Source: Actinomycetota bacterium (GTDB lineage: Bacteria > Actinomycetota > Actinomycetes > Nanopelagicales > Nanopelagicaceae). From it: a stretch of DNA of 64,000 bases. The position numbers and the translations under genes are program-made. This document shows, one piece after another, positions 16,863-25,254 of the stretch; the stretch's first letter is position 1; the number at the start of each line of letters is the position of its first letter. The stretch lies in contig WLOP01000003.1 of the NCBI GenBank assembly GCA_009699205.1, forward strand, positions 1 through 64,000. Direction: 5' to 3'. Below the pieces are notes generated by a model that made no database searches, was not told the DNA's origin, and worked only from the letters and a program-made list of their open reading frames with translations.

Positions 16863-17864
16863 TTACTCACCCGCGCTTTCTAGCAGGTCATAACGGACGA
16901 TATTGCGATCTGCCATAGCTTGTAAGTGGTCGATAACATCATCGCGACGTTTAGGTGAGAAGAGATGACCGTATCGAGCTTGCAGTTTTAGATATTCCTC
17001 AACTGGTACTTGGCGGCGAATCTTCTTCGACGCCGTTACTTCACCGCGCTCTGCTTCAAATACAGGGAACAATCCGCTTTCGGTTGCAAGGCGAGCAATC
17101 TTTACCGTGTCACACGATTGCGATCCCCAACCCAGTGGGCAAGGCACGAGAACATGCAGGTAGCGCGCCCCTCTCATCTGCATTGCCTTTTCAACTTTAT
17201 TTTCTAGGTCACGCAAATCCGCAACAGTTGCGGTAGCAACATAAGGAATTTCGTGGGCCATAGCGATACGAGGCAAGTTCTTTCCCTGCCCAAAAACATT
17301 GCCAGGGGCTTCTCCCACAGCTTGCGTCGTCGATGTACGAGCCGCAGGAGGCGTGGCCCCTGACCGCTGAACACCGGTGTTCATATATGCCTCATTGTCG
17401 TAACAGATATAGAGAACATCATCATTGCGTTCGAACATTCCAGAGAGAGCACCGAATCCGATATCTACTGTTGCGCCATCTCCTCCTTGTCCAACGACAC
17501 GAATATCGGTCCGCCCTTTAGCTTTTAGCGCTGCTGCGATACCTGTCGCAACTGCTGGCGCGTTCCCAAATAGAGAGTGGAGCCATGCAATGCGCCACGA
17601 TGTTTCTGGGTAAGGCGTTGAGAAAACTTCGAGACAGCCAGTGGCATTTACGGTGATGACTTTATTATTTGCTACTCGCATTGCTGCATCGAGTGCGTAA
17701 CGGGCACCTAGCGCCTCACCGCATCCTTGACAGGCACGGTGACCTGAAGTGAGTGCATTTGTGCGGTCGGCATCCGATTGCACTGACCCGGCCGCTGATG
17801 GCAATAAGCGATTGCCGATTGCGTAGCTACCTACTTGATAAAACTTAATTGGCGCAGTTGTCAT
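16863..17864 (-). CDS. porB: 2-oxoacid:ferredoxin oxidoreductase beta subunit (thiamine diphosphate-binding)
   Basis: 333 residues. HRACQGCGEALGARYALDAA carries the Cys pair for the [4Fe-4S] cluster. A further conserved Cys sits in VNATGCLEVFSTPYPETSW. The ThDP motif is GQGGDGATVDIGFGALSGMFERNDD with YICYDNEAYMNTG closing it (GDG to N about 28 residues later). This is the PorB type rather than the shorter KorB type, so pyruvate is the most likely substrate. The start overlaps the alpha-subunit stop by four bases. It catalyses decarboxylation and CoA-dependent oxidation together with alpha and gamma. Confidence 0.9.
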   Translation of the reverse strand: MTTAPIKFYQVGSYAIGNRLLPSAAGSVQSDADRTNALTSGHRACQGCGEALGARYALDAAMRVANNKVITVNATGCLEVFSTPYPETSWRIAWLHSLFGNAPAVATGIAAALKAKGRTDIRVVGQGGDGATVDIGFGALSGMFERNDDVLYICYDNEAYMNTGVQRSGATPPAARTSTTQAVGEAPGNVFGQGKNLPRIAMAHEIPYVATATVADLRDLENKVEKAMQMRGARYLHVLVPCPLGWGSQSCDTVKIARLATESGLFPVFEAERGEVTASKKIRRQVPVEEYLKLQARYGHLFSPKRRDDVIDHLQAMADRNIVRYDLLESAGE

Positions 17865-19051
17865 GATTGCACTCGAGTCTTTGCGATTTCAGTATCAACA
17901 AGTTCTTGATCAAGATCCAAGAAAGTCAGTGCTCTTAAATCATCTGTCACTGCAGTTTCGAAGAGTTCGTGCAGTGAAGCTTTTGTTATCTGCCGTCCAC
18001 CAAGACCGGCAATAACTGTGTACTTAGCAATATCGATTCCAGCCAAAGCCATCCTTATGTTCTCGGCAACGATGCCCCCGATGCCAAGTGAAAAAGCTTT
18101 CTCGATGATGATTACGCGAGTGGCATTTCGCAGAGCCGTGCGGACGACATCAAATGGAAATGGTCTAAAGGAGATAATCCCAAGAACTCCGATTGATACT
18201 CCAGCTTCGCGTTGCTCATCAACGACATCTTTGATCGTGCCGAGCATTGATCCAAGGGCAATCACAACCGTCTCGGCTCCTGCACATTTATATGGACGAA
18301 TAAGTCCGCCCGAGTGCCGATGGAAAACACCTTCGAATTCTTTTGCAACTTCTGGAATCACATCCAGTGCTCGCAGAGTATTGGCATGGGTTATATAACG
18401 CACCTCTGTAAAGGCTTCTGGCCCTACCATCGCTCCGATTGAAACGGGATTTGCTGGGTCAAGGACTTGGCGAGGAACGAACGGCGGAAGGAATTTATCT
18501 ACTTGTTCTTGCTCAGGAACATCCACTTGTTCGTATGCATGGGTCAAAATGAATCCATCCATACAGACCATCACTGGTAGAGATAACTCTTCAGCAATTT
18601 TGAAAGCTTGCACATGCAAATCTGCTGCTTCTTGATTGGTCTCGGCATACAGTTGAATCCAACCGCAATCTCGTTGGCTCATAGCATCAGAGTGATCGTT
18701 CCAGATATTGATTGGACCACCGATTGCGCGGTTTGCAACAGTCATGACAATCGGTAAACCAAGCCCCGACGCGTTATAGACCGCTTCAATCATATAGAGC
18801 AAGCCTTGGCTAGCGGTGGCGGTATATGCGCGAGCACCTGTTGCACTTGCGCCAATCGCAACCGACATCGCAGCAAATTCAGATTCGACGTTAACAAATT
18901 CGCAACCAAGTAATTCGCCAGATTTGACCATGCGGCTTAAACCTTCGACGATATGAGTTTGTGGCGAAATCGGATACGCACAAATAACTTCAGGGCGACA
19001 AACTGCGACTGCTTCGGCAACGGCACGCGATCCTTCTATCTGCTTAAGCAT
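17861..19051 (-). CDS. porA: 2-oxoacid:ferredoxin oxidoreductase alpha subunit
   Basis: 396 residues. The start has VICAYPISPQTHIVEGLSRM, the alpha-subunit signature (YPITPST-like) that lines the active site. EFVNVESEFAAMSVAIGASA and ATASQGLLYMIEAVY follow, with the GLPIVMTVANRAIGGPINIW segment typical of PorA. The C-terminal transketolase-like domain includes VIALGSMLGTIKDVVDE. It overlaps gamma by eight bases and beta by four, so the three subunits are made together. Family homologs are oxygen-sensitive in anaerobes. Its use in a presumed aerobic plankton bacterium is notable. Confidence 0.9.
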   Translation of the reverse strand: MLKQIEGSRAVAEAVAVCRPEVICAYPISPQTHIVEGLSRMVKSGELLGCEFVNVESEFAAMSVAIGASATGARAYTATASQGLLYMIEAVYNASGLGLPIVMTVANRAIGGPINIWNDHSDAMSQRDCGWIQLYAETNQEAADLHVQAFKIAEELSLPVMVCMDGFILTHAYEQVDVPEQEQVDKFLPPFVPRQVLDPANPVSIGAMVGPEAFTEVRYITHANTLRALDVIPEVAKEFEGVFHRHSGGLIRPYKCAGAETVVIALGSMLGTIKDVVDEQREAGVSIGVLGIISFRPFPFDVVRTALRNATRVIIIEKAFSLGIGGIVAENIRMALAGIDIAKYTVIAGLGGRQITKASLHELFETAVTDDLRALTFLDLDQELVDTEIAKTRVQS

Positions 19052-19640
19052 GTGGACTCACTTCTCCTACAGGAACTTTCTGCGAAATTTGCGCCATCAC
19101 AATTGCATAAGCAGCAGTAGCAGCTTCACTGTTTCCATCAGCAAGCTTGCCTTTGAACTTTGCGCCGATTGCATCAGTAACTGATTTGATAGAAACAACT
19201 TTTGTTAACGCGGCAAAAGCTCCAAGCAAAACTGCGTTTGGTACTGGGCGACCTAGATGTTGCATTGCCAACGCAGTTGCAGGTACCGTCACAAATCGAT
19301 CGCAAGCGCCGGAATATTGATCAAGCCCGAGTTCACTAAAAGTATTGGTTGAATTAATAAGGACAAATCCCGCAGGAGCCAATCCAGCAAATACATCAAT
19401 TGCTCGCAAGAGGGTTTCATCTTGCACGATAAGGGCATCCGGGATCATCACTGGTTCGCGGACCCGGATCGCGCTATCGGCGATACGACAGAAGGCGACA
19501 ACGGGCGCCCCGGTACGTTCTGAGCCAAAACTGGGGAAAGCTTGAGCGTGGCGCCCCTCATCAAAAGCGGCTTGGGCCAGCAGCTCGGCGGCGGTAACTA
19601 CGCCTTGGCCTCCACGGCCGTGGATTCTGACCTGAAACAT
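19044..19640 (-). CDS. porG: 2-oxoacid:ferredoxin oxidoreductase gamma subunit
   Basis: 198 residues. RIHGRGGQGVVTAAELLAQA at the N-terminus and FPSFGSERTGAPVVAFCRI are the hallmarks of the gamma subunit, which holds CoA and completes the catalytic heterotrimer. It is the first gene of a four-gene minus-strand operon, then alpha, beta and the GltD-ferredoxin fusion. GAGAGGAG lies about 12 bases before the ATG. Upstream is the divergent sigma-factor gene, with 278 bases shared between them. Confidence 0.9.
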   Translation of the reverse strand: MFQVRIHGRGGQGVVTAAELLAQAAFDEGRHAQAFPSFGSERTGAPVVAFCRIADSAIRVREPVMIPDALIVQDETLLRAIDVFAGLAPAGFVLINSTNTFSELGLDQYSGACDRFVTVPATALAMQHLGRPVPNAVLLGAFAALTKVVSIKSVTDAIGAKFKGKLADGNSEAATAAYAIVMAQISQKVPVGEVSPHA

Positions 19641-19758
19641 CGCTTAGGGGACTCCTCTCCGAGAATCACGCTCAACGGTCACCATAGACCCGAGCCCTCG
19701 TCGATTGGCCTGAGGTTACGAGTGCTCACTCTCCAAAAAGTGTGTCTGTCGGCACAAG

Positions 19759-19794
19759 ATAAGTAATAGGTATAGCTATATAAGTAATAGGTAT
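19759..19794. promoter_or_regulatory. Two 15-bp direct repeats 21 bp apart upstream of the sigma-factor gene
   Basis: ATAAGTAATAGGTAT occurs at 19759-19773 and again at 19780-19794. The 21-bp period places both copies on the same face of the helix, as expected for an activator or ECF-type regulator bound as tandem dimers. Between them is the small palindrome TATAGCTATA. The site lies 125 bases before the GTG of the sigma gene and 119 bases upstream of the divergent porG start, so either or both could be controlled. Nothing else recognisable was seen in the 278-base gap. Confidence 0.6.
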
Positions 19795-19918
19795 CCCGCT
19801 TGGCGATATGTCCGTTTTGTCCGACCTCCGCGACAAAGTACCATCGGATTCGTAGTAGCAGGTAGAGGCGGCGACGGTCGGCTCTGCACTACATAACCGG
19901 TAAAAAAGGATCCCAGAA

Positions 19919-21334
19919 GTGTCAAAGAAATCTGCAGCTCACGCAGGTCCGATTGATTGGACTGTTGCGCAGCTGGGTGCTTTCTACACAGAGCACCGCT
20001 CAGAACTTCTGACACATGCAAATCGCGTTCTAAAAGATTCAGCCAAGGCCGAGGAAATCACTCAAGATGCCTTGATTAAGTTCATGCTCGCAGCTCCAGA
20101 GCTTGAGTCCACTGAACATGCACTCTCTTATCTACACCGCACTATCGAAAACCTCTGCATCGACTTCTTCCGCCTCGAAGGACGTCGCCCCAACCTGGTT
20201 CTTCTCGATGATGCAACTGCCGAAGTAGAAGCAACATGGCAAAACAGCGGAGATCACTCCGCAGCACTTAGCGCAGCAGAAGATGCAGCAATCATTCGCC
20301 AAGCACTTGCAATGTTGTCACCTGCAGAGCGCGCAGCACTTGTGATGTGGGAGATGGAAGGTCGCTCCACAGAAGAGATTGCCGCCGAACTTGGTATCAA
20401 AGAATCTGCAGTGCGCCACACAGTTTCACGTGCTCGCGCTTCTTTGCGTCGCGTACTTTCTGAAATTATTGTTGACGAAGAGCGCGGACTTACAGCCCTT
20501 GATCTTCTCTCGACCTCTTACAAGAAGGCCGCAGTCATCGCCAAGAAATCTTCTAAGGTTGCACTCTCACTTATCCTCCTTTTCACCGCATTCCTTGGCT
20601 TTAACTCAATGACCGGCAACGAAGGATCAAATATTCCTTTGGCTCAATCAGAGATTTCGAATCAGACTCCAATTCTTGACGATGCAACAACTCCTTCGCT
20701 TTCACCAACAACTGACAATGCAACATCACCTGCCGCTAGTGCAGCAGCGACGAAGCAAGCAACTGCAGCAGCCACTGCGGCCGCTCGCAAAGCAAGCGCA
20801 CTAAAGAGTGGGCTAACAATCAAGACCCCACGCCTTTCATTTGCTGGCCTTGATAAAGATGGAGTACCCACAGGATTTACTGTTACTGACTCCACCAACG
20901 TTGCAGGCAAACTCTTCGTTGGAAAAGATGCACCAGTCCTTACTTCTAACGGCATGATTTTGAGCAACCACGCGATGACATCCGGAGATGCGCCAAACGT
21001 GCTTCTTGGACAATCCATCACCGTAGATCCATCAGGTACCACCTATAACTCAACTGTCACAGTGGGCATCAATGGCAGTTGGACTCGCCTCAATGTCGCT
21101 AACACCACGACTACAATTGACCGTTTGGCCACGGGCCAGTACCTCATGACTGTGACCTTCGCCATTGATTCGGCTCAAGAGTCGATGCTCAGCGTTTCCA
21201 CAAACGGCAGAGGGTATGATTTCGCCTCTGCGCCAAAGACAATCACCACCCGTCTTCTGCTCACAGCTGGCAAGACTCAGATTCTTGCCCAAGCCGTATC
21301 GATCTCCGGTACAGCAGATGGAGCCTCTTCATGA
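19919..21334 (+). CDS. ECF-type sigma factor with C-terminal transmembrane anchor and exported domain
   Basis: 471 residues from GTG, with AAGGAT 8 bases upstream. Residues 20-88 match sigma region 2 (DSAKAEEITQDALIKFM, YLHRTIENLCIDFFRLEGRR), and 126-180 match region 4 (LSPAERAALVMWEMEGRSTE, IAAELGIKESAVRHTVSRAR). Residues 213-230 form one hydrophobic helix (VALSLILLFTAFLGF). The remaining 240 residues begin with a Ser/Thr/Ala-rich linker and end in a beta-rich domain that would lie outside the cell. An ordinary ECF sigma has about 180 residues and a separate anti-sigma; here a sensor-like tail is fused on. The surface-protein gene 131 bases downstream is a natural target. Membrane control of the sigma is inferred. 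Confidence 0.82.
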   Translation: MSKKSAAHAGPIDWTVAQLGAFYTEHRSELLTHANRVLKDSAKAEEITQDALIKFMLAAPELESTEHALSYLHRTIENLCIDFFRLEGRRPNLVLLDDATAEVEATWQNSGDHSAALSAAEDAAIIRQALAMLSPAERAALVMWEMEGRSTEEIAAELGIKESAVRHTVSRARASLRRVLSEIIVDEERGLTALDLLSTSYKKAAVIAKKSSKVALSLILLFTAFLGFNSMTGNEGSNIPLAQSEISNQTPILDDATTPSLSPTTDNATSPAASAAATKQATAAATAAARKASALKSGLTIKTPRLSFAGLDKDGVPTGFTVTDSTNVAGKLFVGKDAPVLTSNGMILSNHAMTSGDAPNVLLGQSITVDPSGTTYNSTVTVGINGSWTRLNVANTTTTIDRLATGQYLMTVTFAIDSAQESMLSVSTNGRGYDFASAPKTITTRLLLTAGKTQILAQAVSISGTADGASS

Positions 21335-21391
21335 AGCGCTCCGTAATAACCCAGATTTCCTCCGTACTCCGGATAGTGCGGGGGGAAAGAG

Positions 21392-21454
21392 ATGCGTTAG
21401 TACGTACAACGCATTTCAAAGCCGCAGTCGAGAACGTCTCGATTGCGACAATCG
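21392..21454 (+). promoter_or_regulatory. Structured 5' leader of the surface-protein gene
   Basis: Three inverted repeats precede the start at 21466. ATGCGTT (21392-21398) pairs with AACGCAT (21408-21414). TCGAGA (21428-21433) pairs with TCTCGA (21437-21442). CGATTG (21440-21445) pairs with CAATCG (21449-21454). The last two share bases 21440-21442 and so compete. The final hairpin ends where the ribosome binding site GAAAGGA begins. Such leaders often stabilise abundant mRNAs or gate translation. Confidence 0.55.
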
Positions 21455-21465
21455 AAAGGAAAACA

Positions 21466-23286
21466 ATGTCTACAAAGACAACTCTCAAGCGCATCGCGCT
21501 TGTTGCTGTTGCTGCAACAGGTTTCGGCCTGATGTCTGTAGTGCCTTCATCGGCAACACACTTCGGTGACACTCTCACCGTTTCAGATGCAACAGATACC
21601 ATGGCAATTGGTGGCACTGCTGCTACTACAACAGTTACTCAATCTTTCTTGGCACCTGGCGGTACCGCTGACTCCATGACTGTGACAGCTTCTGTTGTGA
21701 GCTCACCAGCCACAATGTCTGCAGTTCCAGTTCTTACTGTTGGTGCAGGAAGCGTCAATACAACTCCAGTAGTTGTTGGCCAGGTTGTTTCAGTTAACGC
21801 TGACTCTGCTGCAGTTACAACAGGTGTAATTACCGCAACATTGAACGCAACTGTTGCTGGTGTTTACATAATCAAGTTCACACCTGCAACTCTAGATACA
21901 GCTCCAGCTGGCGCTGTATCGGCTACTGCAGTTACATGGACAGTTACTGTTGGTGCGGCTAAATTAGTTAGCGCATCACACACACTCTCATTAATCGGAC
22001 CACTTGTTACTCCTGCTGCTTCAGTTGCAGCTGAAACTGCAGCTGGCACGCTTAACCACTACAAGGCAGCCCTTACAACTAGTGCAGGTTCACAACTTGC
22101 AACAATCAAGGTAACTCCTTTGGATGATGCAGATGCTGCACTAAATACAAACGTAGCTATCTCAGCCAAGATCGTTAGCGGCCCAGGATCTCTAGGCATT
22201 GCTGCTTCTGCAGGTGCTGCAGTTCCAGCCGGACGTGACGTAACTGATGCAACAACACGCACAGCTCACTACGTTGGTATTTGGGGCGATGGAACTTCAG
22301 GTACAACTGTTGTTAACATCTACACAGGTACAACTCTTCTATCAACAGAGTCATTCGTCTTCTACGGCGATATTGCATCTATTACAGCCACAAAGGTATC
22401 TGGACTAGTCCATGCTGGCGTGACTAACACAGCTGCAATCACAGTAGTTGCTAAGGACTCAAATCAAGTAACTATTCCTGTTGGAAACGTTTACTTCACC
22501 TCTTCAGATCTCACAGTGATTAACAACAGTTACTCAACAGTGGATCTTGCAGTAGGTACAGTTTCACTAGTAACACTTGTTGCCGGAACTGCAAACATCA
22601 CATTCAGTGATGCCAACACAGCAGCTGGTACAACAGTGACTTCAAACGTAGTTGCAATGCGTGTAGCTGCGGCTGCTGCAACTGCAACAATTGCATTCGA
22701 CAAGAGCTCATATGCTCTAGGCGAGAAGGCAACTGTTACAGTTTCAATCCGTGATGCTGCTGGACTTCCAGTAGATAAGACTGCAGTTGCTACTGCTTTC
22801 GCAGCCGGTGGTATGGTTTCAAACTTCGCCCTTACAGGCGCTGATTTGACCCTCGCTAGCGTTACACCTTTGCTTGACTCAGGTGATGCTACATACACCG
22901 TTTACCTTCCAGCATATGCTGCAGATATCACTCTTACCGCAACTGGTGGGGCTGGACTTGCAACTGATTCTGGTCTAACAATCACATCGCCAACTGTTTC
23001 TGTAAGTGACACTGCTGCTGATGCAGCATCTGCCGCCGCTGCAGAAGCAACTGACAATGCAATTGCTGCTTACGAAGCAGCCGTTGAAGCAACATCTGCT
23101 GCAGAAGATGCAGGAGCTGCTGCTCTAGCCGCACAAGAGTCAGCTGATGCTGCTCTTGAGGCAGTTACTACTCTGGGAACAGATGTAGCTGCAGCAATTC
23201 AGAAGATCTCTGATCAAATCACAGCTATCAACGTTGTATTGGTCAAGCTCGGAACGACACTTGCTAAGCTAGCTGCAAAGAAGTAA
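21466..23286 (+). CDS. Exported repetitive surface protein, possible S-layer component
   Basis: 606 residues from the ATG at 21466, which has GAAAGGA upstream and starts a signal peptide (MSTKTTLKRIALVAVAATGF, cleavage after SSA near residue 30). The frame is open back to 21331, but that overlaps the sigma gene. The mature protein is Ala/Thr/Val-rich with repeated beta-sandwich (Ig-like) segments, almost no Cys, and a C-terminal Ala-rich coiled coil (about residues 510-606) with heptad-like spacing. Strongly biased codon use and a strong terminator point to very high expression. These are the general traits of S-layer or sheath proteins, but no S-layer anchoring domain (SLH) is present. Confidence 0.65.
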   Translation: MSTKTTLKRIALVAVAATGFGLMSVVPSSATHFGDTLTVSDATDTMAIGGTAATTTVTQSFLAPGGTADSMTVTASVVSSPATMSAVPVLTVGAGSVNTTPVVVGQVVSVNADSAAVTTGVITATLNATVAGVYIIKFTPATLDTAPAGAVSATAVTWTVTVGAAKLVSASHTLSLIGPLVTPAASVAAETAAGTLNHYKAALTTSAGSQLATIKVTPLDDADAALNTNVAISAKIVSGPGSLGIAASAGAAVPAGRDVTDATTRTAHYVGIWGDGTSGTTVVNIYTGTTLLSTESFVFYGDIASITATKVSGLVHAGVTNTAAITVVAKDSNQVTIPVGNVYFTSSDLTVINNSYSTVDLAVGTVSLVTLVAGTANITFSDANTAAGTTVTSNVVAMRVAAAAATATIAFDKSSYALGEKATVTVSIRDAAGLPVDKTAVATAFAAGGMVSNFALTGADLTLASVTPLLDSGDATYTVYLPAYAADITLTATGGAGLATDSGLTITSPTVSVSDTAADAASAAAAEATDNAIAAYEAAVEATSAAEDAGAAALAAQESADAALEAVTTLGTDVAAAIQKISDQITAINVVLVKLGTTLAKLAAKK

Positions 23287-23287
23287 A

Positions 23288-23308
23288 AAGTTAGTTTCTA
23301 ACTAACTT
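23288..23308 (+). terminator. Short hairpin directly after the surface-protein stop
   Basis: AAGTTAGT (23288-23295) pairs perfectly with ACTAACTT (23301-23308) around a 5-base loop, starting two bases after the stop codon. It lies just before the larger terminator and may protect the mRNA 3' end. Confidence 0.55.
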
Positions 23309-23312
23309 CTCA

Positions 23313-23352
23313 CCGAAACCCGGTTCCTACTTTGGTAGGGGCCGGGTTTCGG
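23313..23352 (+). terminator. Strong rho-independent terminator of the surface-protein gene
   Basis: CCGAAACCCGG (23313-23323) pairs perfectly with CCGGGTTTCGG (23342-23352), and the interior TCCTAC/GTAGGG extends the stem. CTTTCT follows. This is the strongest hairpin in the window and fits a very highly transcribed gene. Confidence 0.9.
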
Positions 23353-23439
23353 CTTTCTAAAAGGCTTTCGCTCTTGCTGTCATAAAGCGAGTCAGTGATT
23401 TAGTATGGGCGCAGGAGTGGGTAGCGAGGGGATGGGATT

Positions 23440-25245
23440 GTGAAGAAGTTAGCTCAGTTAGGTGAAGTCGAGGCAAAGCAGAGTAGGCGCTTGGTTTTGG
23501 CTGCTGGGACGCTCACTACTCTGCTGGTCTGGAGCACCTTGGATGACCCCATCAATATCCCGAAAATGTTTCTTCTCAGCATCTTTGCTGCATGGCTCTT
23601 GGCAACTGTCGGTAGTTCGTTTCTTGCGACACGTAACTTTGGGTTCAATTTAGGTCAGATTTGCGTGGGGCTTTTTGCTCTAGGAATTTTGGTTGCAGCC
23701 ATGGTGAGCGATCTTCGATATACCGCCTTTTATGGAGCGCCACAGCGGCACTTAGGGGCATTTTCCTATTGGTCTTTAGCGGTAGTGGCATTTGCTTCGA
23801 TGGCATCTTTCACGTTGAACACTCTCACTCAGATTCGTTCACTTCTTTTTTATCTAGGTATCGCCATGGGGCTTTATGCCCTTGTGCAGAGCACGGGACA
23901 CGATCTATTCAGCTGGGTGCTTCTATATGGGCCAGTGGTCGGCACTCTAGGAAATCCTGACTTTGCTTCGGGACTTCTTGGAGTGACAACAATTGCAGCG
24001 CTTTGGGTTGTGGTGAATCCGCAAGGTTCGGGTGCTCGAAGAATACAGATGCGTGTTCTGGCGGGTTTCGGATTAGTAGTTGAACTCCTTGCAATAAAGA
24101 AAACCGGATCAATTCAAGGATTTGCAGCATTCGCACTCGGTCTGACTTCGTTGGTAATTATTCTTGCTTGGCAAAAACGTAAGTACTTTGGATACATCGC
24201 TCTCGGGGTTGCTGCAGTTGGGGTATTGGGTGTGGTTGCTGGTTTGCTTAACAAAGGTCCATTCGCTGCGCGTATTTATCAATCCACATTACTTAACCGT
24301 TTAGATTATTGGAAAGCGGCGTGGAGCGCATTTAAAGCCCATCCACTTTTCGGTATTGGTTTAGATCGTTTCGGCGAATACTACGGTCAATATGCTCCGC
24401 AAATACAGGTGGTTGAGAACCAAGGAACAGATAATGCTCACAACGTGTTTTTGCAGTTGTTAGCAACGGGAGGGCTAGTTGTTGTACTGCCTTATCTATT
24501 GCTTCTTGGAGTTATCTTCTGGGCAGGCTTACGTGCAGTTATACGGAGTAAAGGTAACAATCAGATTCACCTTGGTGCACTTTTTGCAATCTGGTTAGCT
24601 CTTTTAGCAATCTCAACAATCTCTATCGATAATTTGGGTATCGCAATCTGGCTCTGGATTGCAGGGGGCGCTCTTTATGCGGCTAGCGCTAAGAATGTTG
24701 GCGCTGGCAAAAATTCTCAAAGTGCCACCCTCATTGCACCGATTGCGGGACTTGTTTTCTCGGTTATCGCCCTGGTGGTGATATTTCCTGTCTGGAAAAC
24801 TTCGGCGCTAGTCTTTGATCTTCAGCGAAATAGAGGTGCGCTCTCTGAACCTGATCTGAAAGCTAAAGTGGATCAATTAGCAACAATTAATTCGAGCAAC
24901 GTTCAAGCTTTGATAAACGCGACTGACTTTGCCTTGCAACTAGATGATAAGCCGCTTGCACTTTCCTATGCCAAGAAAGCATTGGCGCTTGACCCACGCT
25001 CGTACTACGGAAACTATCTCAGCGCTTTGGCCAATGAGATGCAAGGGAAATTTGCAGAGGCGATTGCCTTTAGAGTCCAGATAACGCAGACCGATATTTG
25101 GAATACCAACAATATGCTGGAATTAACCAAAGATTATGTGAAAGTAAAAGATCTATCCAGCGCTAAGGCTATGGCAAGCAAGATTGCAACGCTTAAACCC
25201 GAGAGCGATAACGCCAAAGCGGCTTTAGCGCTTCTCAATGGATAG
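23440..25245 (+). CDS. O-antigen ligase/polymerase-like membrane protein with C-terminal TPR domain
   Basis: 601 residues from GTG, with GAGGGGA upstream; a TAGTAT -10-like box is at 23401-23406. About 10-12 membrane segments cover residues 15-460. The Wzy_C-type loop contains PLFGIGLDRFGEYYGQYAP and the conserved DNAHNVFLQLLATGG. A soluble region from about 470 carries TPR-like helices (ALSYAKKALALDPRSYYGNY, MQGKFAEAIAFR). WaaL/Wzy-family proteins join lipid-linked glycans or transfer them to acceptors, including proteins. Position between the surface-protein gene and nucleotide-sugar genes suggests a role in glycan assembly or glycosylation of the surface protein. Confidence 0.78.
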   Translation: MKKLAQLGEVEAKQSRRLVLAAGTLTTLLVWSTLDDPINIPKMFLLSIFAAWLLATVGSSFLATRNFGFNLGQICVGLFALGILVAAMVSDLRYTAFYGAPQRHLGAFSYWSLAVVAFASMASFTLNTLTQIRSLLFYLGIAMGLYALVQSTGHDLFSWVLLYGPVVGTLGNPDFASGLLGVTTIAALWVVVNPQGSGARRIQMRVLAGFGLVVELLAIKKTGSIQGFAAFALGLTSLVIILAWQKRKYFGYIALGVAAVGVLGVVAGLLNKGPFAARIYQSTLLNRLDYWKAAWSAFKAHPLFGIGLDRFGEYYGQYAPQIQVVENQGTDNAHNVFLQLLATGGLVVVLPYLLLLGVIFWAGLRAVIRSKGNNQIHLGALFAIWLALLAISTISIDNLGIAIWLWIAGGALYAASAKNVGAGKNSQSATLIAPIAGLVFSVIALVVIFPVWKTSALVFDLQRNRGALSEPDLKAKVDQLATINSSNVQALINATDFALQLDDKPLALSYAKKALALDPRSYYGNYLSALANEMQGKFAEAIAFRVQITQTDIWNTNNMLELTKDYVKVKDLSSAKAMASKIATLKPESDNAKAALALLNG

Positions 25246-25254
25246 GGTTGCCAC

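Noticed and set aside
21331-21465. N-terminal extension of the surface-protein frame
   Set aside because: It covers the structured leader and would prevent signal peptide function.
20662-22898. Long minus-strand frames opposite the sigma and surface-protein genes
   Set aside because: They arise from the biased Ala/Thr codons of the real genes; no RBS or motif.
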